Shown: positions 45,576 to 52,672 of the stretch, piece by piece | Position numbering within the stretch: position 1 is the stretch's first letter | Layout of the letters: each line of letters starts with the position of its first letter | DNA from: Variovorax davisae | GTDB lineage: Bacteria > Pseudomonadota > Gammaproteobacteria > Burkholderiales > Burkholderiaceae_C | Length of the DNA stretch: 64,000 nucleotides | Assembly: GCF_030316845.1 (NCBI RefSeq) | Contig: NZ_JASZYS010000015.1 | Location: 124,001 to 188,000 of the forward strand | Direction of reading: 5' to 3' | The notes under the pieces: model-generated | Database searches by the model: none | Told to the model about the DNA's origin: nothing | What the model saw: the letters and a program-made list of their open reading frames with translations, nothing else | Translations under genes and position numbers: made by a program

Positions 45576-46724
45576 TCAGGCAAGGTCCCACTCGGCGAGC
45601 GCAAGGCTCATGAGTTTCTCCAGGTAGTCCGACGTGGTCACGTCAACCTCACTCCCCTGTGTGCCGCCCTGCGGAACATCCGGCCCGTCTCCGAGAAAAT
45701 CGTATGTGGCCGCTGAGCCCGGCGTGGTGGGCGGCGCAAACGTTCTTTCGTGGCAGGTAGCCAAGGTGTTGTTCTCGTCGATCGACACCTTGCTCATGCA
45801 AAGGAAAAACTCCCCAAGCGTCAGACCGAGCATTTGCCCGGCAGGGGCATCGACTGGAAAGTGCACTCCGGCGACCACGCGGTTGACGCTGATGCGGCGA
45901 GCCTGCCTGAGCAACTGCGTGCGGGTCGGATGAGGATTCGGAACTCTCAACAACCCCATGAGCGCAACGACGACTGCAAACGCCTGCGCCGCGTGGCCCA
46001 TGGGGTACGTGCCATGTCCCGGCGTAGAGATGATCGGCTGGACTTGCGGTGAGAAATCCACGGGTCGATAGCAGGCGAACGCATGCTTGAACATCAGTTC
46101 CACTTCCACTGTGAATTGAATCGCCACCATCAGCCATTCCGTCGTCCATTTCTTGCGCGCGACGTTGAGGCCTGTCACGGCAGCTATGAACGCAAACTGA
46201 TTGTCGATCTGGGCAAGAATCTCCAAGGCCCGCTCATCCCTCAGTTCAGCCCAACTCTGGACTTTTGCGAGTTGGCCTGCGAAGAAGTCCTGGTCGGGTC
46301 GAGTCAGGGTGACCAGGGGGACGGCCTTCGTTCCTCCCGTAGCAGCCGGATCGGGCGAATCCCGGTAAATGACCTTGAAGCCGTCAGCGCCAACGACCTG
46401 GTACGTCAGGTGGCGCGTCAACTCGGTGACCGCCACCGTTGACCTGACCCAGGGGTCCCATCGAACGAGAGCACCGGGCTCGTCGAGGCCGATCGAGCCT
46501 GGATTGGACGGGGGCGGAATGAGTTTCTGGAGGCCTGCGTGGTTGGTCCTGTCCATCGTCCCATCGCGACTCGACAGCAACGCACCAACCACCACTGGAT
46601 TCGCCCAGGCGTCCGCGAGAGACCCTGAGCCTGGCATTCCTCCGAACCCTCCGGCTCCGCCAAAGCCGCCAAAGCCTCCAAAACCGCCGAAGCCGCCTTG
46701 TGTGAATCCGCCTAGTTGAGCCAT
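45576..46724 (-). CDS. PAP2/vanadium-haloperoxidase-like protein with Gly-Phe repeat N-terminus
   Basis: A 382-residue protein. Residues 5-35 are Gly/Phe repeats (GGFGGFGGFGGFGG). The core carries all three PAP2/haloperoxidase motifs: K-x6-RP (Lys213, Arg220), PxGH (Pro241-His244, Met instead of Ser) and R-x5-H-x3-D (Arg282, His288, Asp292, Asn instead of the preceding Ser). These bind phosphate or vanadate, so it may be a phosphatase or a haloperoxidase. It has no signal peptide and few hydrophobic helices, which argues against a lipid phosphatase of the membrane type. AGGAGGTGAAC precedes the ATG. First gene of the operon with the S8 protease; GC is lower than flanking DNA. Confidence 0.78.
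   Translation of the reverse strand: MAQLGGFTQGGFGGFGGFGGFGGAGGFGGMPGSGSLADAWANPVVVGALLSSRDGTMDRTNHAGLQKLIPPPSNPGSIGLDEPGALVRWDPWVRSTVAVTELTRHLTYQVVGADGFKVIYRDSPDPAATGGTKAVPLVTLTRPDQDFFAGQLAKVQSWAELRDERALEILAQIDNQFAFIAAVTGLNVARKKWTTEWLMVAIQFTVEVELMFKHAFACYRPVDFSPQVQPIISTPGHGTYPMGHAAQAFAVVVALMGLLRVPNPHPTRTQLLRQARRISVNRVVAGVHFPVDAPAGQMLGLTLGEFFLCMSKVSIDENNTLATCHERTFAPPTTPGSAATYDFLGDGPDVPQGGTQGSEVDVTTSDYLEKLMSLALAEWDLA
46635..46712. repeat. Degenerate 9-base repeats coding Gly-Gly-Phe
   Basis: Imperfect tandem units (read on the minus strand as GGNTTTGGNGGN-type codons) encode the Gly/Phe-rich N-terminus of the PAP2-like protein. Codon third positions differ between copies, so the protein repeat rather than the DNA repeat seems to be conserved. 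Confidence 0.6.
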
Positions 46725-46726
46725 GT

Positions 46727-46900
46727 TCACCTCCTGGTTGTTGATCTTTGTTCCAGGGCTTGCCTTTGGCCGGGCTCGGTCGCATGTTCTCCCGCGTGGA
46801 TGATGGCGAAGGGATTCACCTCATGCACAACGCGCGATGCGATCCCAAGTCGAATCTCATCTCCAATCGGCACATTGCCTTGGTGATCGGAATTCCGCAT
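46727..46900 (-). CDS. Possible small ORF upstream of the PAP2-like gene
   Basis: A 57-codon open frame whose TGA lies two bases before the PAP2-like ATG, so the PAP2 Shine-Dalgarno AGGAGG falls inside its last codons. The product would begin MRNSDHQGNVPIGDE and is polar, with no recognised motif. GAGG abuts the ATG, which is too close for normal initiation. It may be a translated leader that couples to PAP2 or simply a chance frame. I cannot decide from sequence. Confidence 0.25.
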   Translation of the reverse strand: MRNSDHQGNVPIGDEIRLGIASRVVHEVNPFAIIHAGEHATEPGQRQALEQRSTTRR

Positions 46901-47030
46901 CCTCAGCTGGGTGGATGTGTCGGGCTGCAGACGCTATGTGGCGTGGACGTTTTTAGTGGGCATTGCCGTTCTGGTCAGGCTCACGCCCTTCGGCCGACGG
47001 CCGCTCTCGACAGCGGCCTTTTTCTTTGGC
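46731..47030. other. Intergenic region right of the island
   Basis: About 300 bases between the PAP2-like gene and the XRE-cupin gene. It holds the small minus-strand frame described above and a plus-strand terminator near its right end. I see no convincing promoter for the PAP2 operon, no direct repeat matching the left side, and no tRNA. Composition is intermediate, suggesting the junction of the imported segment lies here. Confidence 0.5.
46999..47023 (+). terminator. Plus-strand terminator with no gene in front of it
   Basis: Stem GGCCGCT / AGCGGCC with a 6-base loop followed by a T-run (TTTTT at 47019-47023). The polarity terminates plus-strand transcription, yet no plus-strand gene precedes it: the island genes and the XRE gene are on the minus strand. 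It may belong to a gene removed by the island insertion, or to a small RNA. Confidence 0.6.
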
Positions 47031-47588
47031 TCAGCGCCGCACCAGCGCGATGAGGTACTTGCAGGCCTGCTGGCCGGGATTGAAGAAGCTGCAATCCGCT
47101 GGAGCGCCCAGCTGCAGGCAGTCGCCGGCCTCGAGCTGATGCACCTCGGCGCCCTCCTGGAACACCAGGCTGCCCTGCGTGACCCAGATCTGCTGGTGCT
47201 GGAAGGCGAAGGCGGTGGCGGGGTAGGGCACCCGCACGTTGGCCGGCAACTCGATCTCCAGCAACTCCAGCACGCCGTGGTCGGCCGGTGAGAGGGCGCG
47301 CCGCAGGTAGCCGGTTTCCGGGTCCTGCCAGACCGGCTGGGCCGCGCGCCGGCTGATCCGCTCGCCCTGCTTCTCGGCCAGCGCCAGCAGCGCCGACAGC
47401 GCCATGCCGAAAGCCCCCGACAGCTTGCCCAGCACCGTGGCCGTCGGGCTGGCCTCGCCGCGCTCGATCTTGCTGATCATGGCCTTCGACACGCCGGAGC
47501 GCTCCGACAGGTCGGCCAGCGACCAGCCGCGCGCACTGCGCTCTCTTTTCAGTGAGGCCGAGATGGCGTCGGTGGGGTCATCGTTCAT
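47031..47588 (-). CDS. XRE-family regulator with C-terminal cupin sensor
   Basis: A 185-residue regulator. Helix-turn-helix at about residues 10-65 (LKRERSARGWSLADLSERSGVSKAMISKIERGEASP), then a cupin domain at about 105-185 (ELPANVRVPYPATAF, GSLVFQEGAEVHQLEAGDCLQLG). This is the architecture of PuuR-type regulators, which bind small metabolites in the cupin. It is divergent from the flavin monooxygenase gene (120-base gap) and probably represses the 47.7-55 kb cluster. Ligand unknown. Confidence 0.9.
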   Translation of the reverse strand: MNDDPTDAISASLKRERSARGWSLADLSERSGVSKAMISKIERGEASPTATVLGKLSGAFGMALSALLALAEKQGERISRRAAQPVWQDPETGYLRRALSPADHGVLELLEIELPANVRVPYPATAFAFQHQQIWVTQGSLVFQEGAEVHQLEAGDCLQLGAPADCSFFNPGQQACKYLIALVRR

Positions 47589-47622
47589 GGAGCGGGCATT
47601 GGATCAAAAAAAATTCCTCCAA

Positions 47623-47640
47623 AGTAGTTGATCGTCTACT
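47623..47640. promoter_or_regulatory. Operator-like dyad overlapping the catabolic cluster promoter
   Basis: AGTAG-N8-CTACT, a perfect 5-base-arm dyad in the AT-rich gap between the XRE-cupin regulator and the monooxygenase gene. Its right arm overlaps TACTAT (47637-47642), a good -10 candidate for rightward transcription. Binding there would block RNA polymerase, fitting repression by the adjacent regulator. Confidence 0.45.
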
Positions 47641-47708
47641 ATGATGGATATCAGCGGTGCTTGATCGAGCTCAAGCATCTGCCAAGCACCCTCAAAAAAG
47701 GAGACGAC

Positions 47709-49076
47709 ATGCGCCGCGAGATCCATTTGAATGCCTTCGACATGAACTGCGTGGGCCATATCCAGCAGGGCCTGTGGACCCATCCGCGCGACCAGTCGTC
47801 GCGCTATCTCGACATCCACTACTGGACCGACTACGCCCGCCGGCTCGAGGCCGGCCTGTTCGACGGCATCTTCTTCGCCGACGTGGTCGGGGTCTACGAC
47901 GTGCTCGGCGGCAGTGCCGATGCGGCGCTGCGCGGCGCGGTGCAGGTGCCGGTCAACGACCCGACCCTGCTGATCCCGGCGATGGCCGCGGCCACCCGGC
48001 ACCTGGGCTTCGGCGTGACCGCCAATCTCACCTACGAGACTCCGTATCTCTTCGCTCGCCGGATGTCCACCCTCGACCACCTGACGGGCGGGCGCATCGG
48101 CTGGAACATCGTCACCGGCTACCTCGACAGCGCCGCGCGCGCGGTCGGCCTCACGGGCCAGACCGCGCACGACGACCGCTACGACCTGGCCGACGAGTAC
48201 ATGTCGCTGGTCTACCAGCTGTGGGAGGGCAGCTGGGAGGACGGCGCCGTGCTGCGCGACAAGGCGCGCGGCATCTACGCCGACCCGGCCCGGGTGCATG
48301 TGGTGCACCATCAAGGGCCGCAGTACAAGGTCGACGCCATGCACCTGAGCGAACCGTCGCCGCAGCGCACGCCGGTGCTCTACCAGGCCGGCTCGTCGGC
48401 GCGCGGCTCGCGCTTCGCGGCGACCCATGCCGAATGCGTGTTCGTCAACGGCCAGAGCAAGCCGGGCGTGAAGAAGATCGTCGAGGACATCCGCAGCCAG
48501 GCGGTCGAGCGCGGGCGCGCCGGCGCGGACATCAAGGTCTTCCTCGGCGCCACCGTGATCACCGGCCGCACCGACGCCCAGGCGCAGGAGAAGTTCGCCG
48601 AGTACCGCCGCTACGTGAGCTCCGAAGCCGCCCTGGCGCATGCCGCGGCCTCGATGGGCATCGACTTCGCCAAGTACGACCTGGACGCGCCGATCGAGAC
48701 CGGCCAGAGCCAGGCCATCGTCTCCAACGTCGAAGCCATGACGCGCAGCGCCGGCCCGCAATGGACCCGGCGCCGCCTGCTCGAGCAGATGGTGCTCGGC
48801 AGCCGCCAGCAGCCGCTGGTCGGCTCGGCCGAGAGCGTCGCCGACGCGCTGATCGCCTGGACCACCGAGGCCGACGTCGACGGCTTCAACCTGTCGCGCA
48901 CCGTGGTGCCCGAATGCTTCGACGACTTCATCGCGCTGGTGGTGCCGCTGCTGCAGGAGCGCGGCGTCTACAAGACCTCCTATGCCGAAGGCTCGCTGCG
49001 CGGCAAGCTGTTCGGCCATGAGCGGCTGCCGGCCAGCCATCCGGTCGCCCAGTACCGCCGTCCCGCCGCGGCCTGA
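47709..49076 (+). CDS. Flavin-dependent monooxygenase, NtaA/SnaA/DszA type (LLM class)
   Basis: A 455-residue bacterial luciferase-like TIM-barrel monooxygenase that uses reduced FMN from a partner reductase. Typical blocks are LNAFDMNCVGHIQQGLWTHPRDQ at the N-terminus, RMSTLDHLTGGRIGWNIVTGYL near 118 and PVLYQAGSSARGSRFAATHAECVF near 223. The family oxidises nitrilotriacetate, EDTA, dibenzothiophene sulfone and similar N- or S-compounds. The start at 47709 follows AAAAAAGGAGACGAC; the frame is open 27 codons further up, through the promoter. The flavin reductase gene follows 33 bases later, so this is a two-component system. Substrate unknown. Confidence 0.9.
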   Translation: MRREIHLNAFDMNCVGHIQQGLWTHPRDQSSRYLDIHYWTDYARRLEAGLFDGIFFADVVGVYDVLGGSADAALRGAVQVPVNDPTLLIPAMAAATRHLGFGVTANLTYETPYLFARRMSTLDHLTGGRIGWNIVTGYLDSAARAVGLTGQTAHDDRYDLADEYMSLVYQLWEGSWEDGAVLRDKARGIYADPARVHVVHHQGPQYKVDAMHLSEPSPQRTPVLYQAGSSARGSRFAATHAECVFVNGQSKPGVKKIVEDIRSQAVERGRAGADIKVFLGATVITGRTDAQAQEKFAEYRRYVSSEAALAHAAASMGIDFAKYDLDAPIETGQSQAIVSNVEAMTRSAGPQWTRRRLLEQMVLGSRQQPLVGSAESVADALIAWTTEADVDGFNLSRTVVPECFDDFIALVVPLLQERGVYKTSYAEGSLRGKLFGHERLPASHPVAQYRRPAAA

Positions 49077-49109
49077 GCCGTCCAACGCCCGTTCCCACCA
49101 GGAGAAGAC

Positions 49110-49610
49110 ATGCTCGACAAGCAAAGCTACCGGGAAGCGATGGCCAACCTCGGCGCCGCCGTGAACGTGATCACCGGCCGTGGCGCCGACGGCCGCGTGG
49201 GCTGCACGGTCTCGGCCGTCTGCAGCGTCACCGACGAGCCGCCGACCCTGCTGGTCTGCATCAACCGCAGCAGCCAGAACAACGCCGCCTTCAAGGAGGC
49301 CGGGGCGCTGTGCGTCAACGTGCTGTCGGCCGAGCAGCGTGCCATCGCGGAACGCTTCGCGACCCGCCACATCAGCGCCGACGAGCGCTTCGGCCTGGCC
49401 GAATGGGACGTGCTGGCCACCGGCGCGCCGGCCTTGCGCGATGCGTTGGCCTCGCTCGACTGCGAGATCATGTCGGCGATGGAGGTCGGCACCCACACCG
49501 TGTTCTCCTGCGCGGTCAAGGCAGTGCGCACCGGGGCCAGCGGCGACGGCCTGATGTACTTCGGGCGCGGCTACCACCGCCTCAACGGCAGCACCTCGGC
49601 ATCGGCCTGA
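49110..49610 (+). CDS. Flavin reductase (HpaC/NtaB-like) partner of the monooxygenase
   Basis: A 166-residue FMN-binding split-barrel reductase that supplies FMNH2 or FADH2 to the monooxygenase before it. It opens with YREAMANLGAAVNVITGRGADGRVGCTVSAVCSVTDEPP, the classic flavin reductase signature. LLVCINRSSQNNAAFKEAGALCVNVLSAEQ and the late FGRGYHRL follow. Length is standard. CACCAGGAGAAGAC precedes the ATG. Position immediately after the LLM gene indicates a dedicated pair. Confidence 0.92.
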   Translation: MLDKQSYREAMANLGAAVNVITGRGADGRVGCTVSAVCSVTDEPPTLLVCINRSSQNNAAFKEAGALCVNVLSAEQRAIAERFATRHISADERFGLAEWDVLATGAPALRDALASLDCEIMSAMEVGTHTVFSCAVKAVRTGASGDGLMYFGRGYHRLNGSTSASA

Positions 49611-49634
49611 GGCCGACGCGACAGACCCGACGCC

Positions 49635-50861
49635 ATGGCCGACCCCGCACCGAACCCCTACGGCGCCAAGTTCCGCTCGCTGGCCATCCTGCTGGTCTGC
49701 GAGGTCGGCGCGATGACGGTGTGGTTCTCCTCTGCCTCGGTCGTGGCCACGGTCAAGCAGACCCAGGCGGTCAGCGAACAGGCGGCGGCGCTGCTGACCA
49801 GTTCGCTGCAGGCCGGCTTCGTCGCCGGCACGATCCTGAGCGCGCTGCTGTCGCTGGCCGACCGCTTCGACCCGCGCCGCCTGTTCATGGGTTCGGCGCT
49901 GGTGGCGGCGGCCGCCACCGCGTGGCTGGTCTTCCTGCCCCCGACCGGGCCGCTGGTGTACGCGCTGCGCTTCCTCACGGGCATGTGCATGGCCGGCGTC
50001 TACCCGGTCGGCATGCGGCTGGCGGCGACTTGGGCGCGCGGCGACCTCGGCCTGCTGATCGGCCTGCTGGTCGGCGCGCTGACCCTCGGCTCGGCCAGCC
50101 CGCACCTGCTGGCGGCCAGCGGTGGCGTCGACTGGCGCCTGGTCTACGCCGTCGCGGCGGGCTGCGCGGCCTTGTCCGGCCTGGCCGTGCTGCTCTGCGA
50201 CATCGGCCCCCACATGAAGCGCGCGGCGCGGCTCGACCTGTCGAAATTCACCCAGGCCTGGCGCGACCCGGCCGTGCGGCTGGCCAACCTCGGCTACCTG
50301 GGCCACATGTGGGAGCTGTATGCGATGTGGGCCTGGCTGGCGGTCTTCCTGCAGGCCAGCTTCAGCCTGAGCGGCATGGCCGATGCCGGCCACAGCGCCA
50401 GCCTCTGGACCTTCGCCACCGTGGCGGCCGGCGTGTTCGGCGCCTGGGGCGGGGGCGTGCTGGCCGACCGCATCGGCCGCACCGCGGTCACCATCGTCGC
50501 CATGGCCACCAGCGCCGCCTGCGCGCTGCTGATGGGCTGGCTGCTCGGCGCCTCGCCGTGGGTGGTGATCCCGGTCGCGCTGGTCTGGGGCGTGAGCGTG
50601 ATCGCCGACTCGGCGCAGTTCTCGGCCAGCATCGCCGAACTCGGCGACCCGGCCTCGGTCGGCACCCTGCTCACGGTGCAGACCTGCGCCGGTTTCCTGC
50701 TCACGCTGGTCAGCATCCACCTGGTGCCCGACGTGGTGGCCCTGGCCGGCTGGCCGGGCGCCTTCGGCATGCTGGCCATCGGTCCGCTGCTCGGCTGCGT
50801 GGCGATGTACCGGCTGCGGCAGCGGCCGCAGGCGCTTCGGCTCGCGGGCGGCAGGCGCTAG
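49635..50861 (+). CDS. MFS transporter (12-TM, CynX/NIMT-like)
   Basis: A 408-residue major-facilitator protein with about 12 membrane segments. Motif-A-like residues appear as SLADRFDPRRLFMGS near residue 74, and GGVLADRIGRTAVTIV near residue 275 repeats the motif in the second half. It sits between the flavin reductase and the aldehyde dehydrogenase in a co-directional run with 24- and 36-base gaps. It may therefore import the cluster's substrate or export a product. Direction and substrate cannot be read from sequence. Confidence 0.88.
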   Translation: MADPAPNPYGAKFRSLAILLVCEVGAMTVWFSSASVVATVKQTQAVSEQAAALLTSSLQAGFVAGTILSALLSLADRFDPRRLFMGSALVAAAATAWLVFLPPTGPLVYALRFLTGMCMAGVYPVGMRLAATWARGDLGLLIGLLVGALTLGSASPHLLAASGGVDWRLVYAVAAGCAALSGLAVLLCDIGPHMKRAARLDLSKFTQAWRDPAVRLANLGYLGHMWELYAMWAWLAVFLQASFSLSGMADAGHSASLWTFATVAAGVFGAWGGGVLADRIGRTAVTIVAMATSAACALLMGWLLGASPWVVIPVALVWGVSVIADSAQFSASIAELGDPASVGTLLTVQTCAGFLLTLVSIHLVPDVVALAGWPGAFGMLAIGPLLGCVAMYRLRQRPQALRLAGGRR

Positions 50862-50897
50862 CCGCCCGGCCCCGACCTCCTCTTTTCATCCGACTCC

Positions 50898-52343
50898 ATG
50901 AGACACGACACCATGAGTGCCTATCCCGAGATCCGCCTGCTGATCGACAACCAGTGGCGCCGCGGCGCCACCGACGCGCCCATCCTCGACCCGTCGGACG
51001 AGCGCGTCATCGGACGCGTGCCGCAGGCGGGCGCCGATGACCTGGCCGACGCGCTGGCCGCGGCCGCCCGGGGCTTTGCCACCTGGCGCCGCACGGCGCC
51101 GGCGGAGCGCGCACGCATCATGCAAGGCGCGGTCGCGCTGATGCGCGAACGGGTCGAGGCGATCGCGACGGCAATCACGCTGGAGCAGGGCAAGCCGCTC
51201 GCCCAGGCCCGCGCCGAGGTGCTGCGCGGCTGCGACCTGATCGCCTGGGATGCCGAGGACGGGCGGCGGCTGTACGGCCGCGTGATCCCGGCCGAGCCCG
51301 GCATGCGCCACACCGTGATCCGCGAGCCGGCCGGCGTGGTGGCGGCCTTCACGCCGTGGAATTTCCCGATGAGTTCGCCGGCACGCAAGGTCGGCGGTGC
51401 GCTCGCCGCGGGTTGCTCGATCGTCCTGAAGGCGGCCGAGGAAACGCCGGCCGGCGCGGTGCTGCTGGCCCAGGCCTTCATCGACGCCGGCCTGCCGCCC
51501 GGCGTGCTGAACCTGGTGTTCGGCGACCCGGCGGCGATCTCGTCCCGCCTGATCGCCGACCCGGTCGTGCGGCTGGTCACCTTCACCGGCTCGACGGCGG
51601 TCGGCAAGCAGCTGACCGAGATGGCCGGCCGTCACATGAAGCCGGTGATCATGGAGCTCGGCGGCCATGCGCCGGTGATCGTCTGCGAGGACGCCGATCC
51701 GCAGGCCGCGGCCGCCGCCTCGGTCAAGGCCAAGCTCAACAACGCCGGCCAGGTCTGCGTCGCGCCGACCCGCTTCTATGCCCATGCGGCCCTCTACGAG
51801 CGCTTCGTCGCGGCCTTCAAGGCCGAGGCCGATGCGGTCCGCGTCGGGCCCGGCCTGGCGCCCGGCAGCGACATCGGTCCGGTGACCAACGCACGCCGTC
51901 TCGAAGCGCTGCAAGCGATGGTCGACGACGCCGTGGCACGCGGCGCGCGGCTGGTCTCGGGCGGCCATCGCGTCGGGCGCAGCGGCTATCACTTTCCGCT
52001 CACGGTGCTCGCCGACGTGCCCGACGACGCGTTGGCGATGCGCGAGGAGCCCTTCGGACCGCTGTGCCTGATCGCCCGCGTTCACAGCCTCGACGAAGCG
52101 ATCGCCAAGGCCAACAGCCTGCCTTTCGGCCTGGCCGGCTATGCCTTCACCGAATCGGCGCGCAACGCGCACGCGCTCGGCGAGCGCCTCGAGCTTGGCA
52201 ACCTGGCCATCAACCACCTGGTGTCGGCCGTCAGCGAGACGCCGTTCGGCGGCGTCAAGGACAGCGGCTACGGCCGCGAAGGCGGCACCGAGGGCCTCGC
52301 GTGCTACACGCACGCGAAGTCGATCTCGCACAAGGTGCACTGA
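50898..52343 (+). CDS. NAD(P)-dependent aldehyde dehydrogenase, succinate-semialdehyde dehydrogenase-like
   Basis: A 481-residue ALDH-superfamily enzyme. FTPWNFPMSSPARKVGGALAAGC binds the cofactor. The catalytic Glu lies in MELGGHAPVIV near residue 255 and the nucleophilic Cys in NNAGQVCVAPTRFY near residue 289. PFGGVKDSGYGREGG closes the domain. These features place it near GabD/DavD-type enzymes that oxidise succinic or glutaric semialdehyde, though the substrate is not fixed by the motif. An in-frame ATG at 50913 is an alternative start; neither has a strong Shine-Dalgarno. Part of the monooxygenase cluster. Confidence 0.88.
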   Translation: MRHDTMSAYPEIRLLIDNQWRRGATDAPILDPSDERVIGRVPQAGADDLADALAAAARGFATWRRTAPAERARIMQGAVALMRERVEAIATAITLEQGKPLAQARAEVLRGCDLIAWDAEDGRRLYGRVIPAEPGMRHTVIREPAGVVAAFTPWNFPMSSPARKVGGALAAGCSIVLKAAEETPAGAVLLAQAFIDAGLPPGVLNLVFGDPAAISSRLIADPVVRLVTFTGSTAVGKQLTEMAGRHMKPVIMELGGHAPVIVCEDADPQAAAAASVKAKLNNAGQVCVAPTRFYAHAALYERFVAAFKAEADAVRVGPGLAPGSDIGPVTNARRLEALQAMVDDAVARGARLVSGGHRVGRSGYHFPLTVLADVPDDALAMREEPFGPLCLIARVHSLDEAIAKANSLPFGLAGYAFTESARNAHALGERLELGNLAINHLVSAVSETPFGGVKDSGYGREGGTEGLACYTHAKSISHKVH

Positions 52344-52456
52344 CACCACCCACCGATTTCCGAAGGCCAGAAGCGGGAGCCCACGCGGCATCCCGCCGCC
52401 TTCTCACGCGAGCGAGCGGATCGCGTGGCCTGCCTTTTCAACCAAGGAGACAAAAG

Positions 52457-52672
52457 ATGAGTTGGTTTCGTTACCTGGCCGTACTGCCCGTCGCATCGGT
52501 CGTGCTGGGCCCCTTCGTCGGCAACCGGGTCGCGCCGATGGTGCTCGGCATGCCGTTCCTGCTGGCCTGGATGTCGCTGACCCTGGTGTTGACCTCGATC
52601 GTGATGGCGCTCGTCTACCGGCTCGACCCGGCCAACGCGGGCGTCGAACAGGACGCGGGAGAAGCGCAATGA
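52457..52672 (+). CDS. DUF3311 small membrane protein, symporter partner
   Basis: A 71-residue protein with two hydrophobic helices (about residues 5-22 and 30-52) and an acidic tail, matching DUF3311. The ATG at 52457 follows AAGGAGACAAAAG. Its stop overlaps the symporter ATG (ATGA at 52669-52672). DUF3311 proteins are regularly found directly before SSS-family symporters, so it is likely an accessory subunit; the biochemical role is unproven. Confidence 0.85.
   Translation: MSWFRYLAVLPVASVVLGPFVGNRVAPMVLGMPFLLAWMSLTLVLTSIVMALVYRLDPANAGVEQDAGEAQ

Noticed and set aside
46911..47291. Plus-strand open frame beginning in the island junction and running into the XRE gene
   Set aside because: Most of it is antisense to the XRE-cupin gene, it crosses the terminator hairpin at 46999-47023, and no family features are present.
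47604..50720. Very long open frame on the minus strand (over 1000 codons) opposite the monooxygenase, reductase and MFS genes
   Set aside because: It is rich in Arg, His, Gln, Ala and Asp with no domain, and mirrors third-position GC bias of the real plus-strand genes. Motif-bearing proteins occupy the plus strand.
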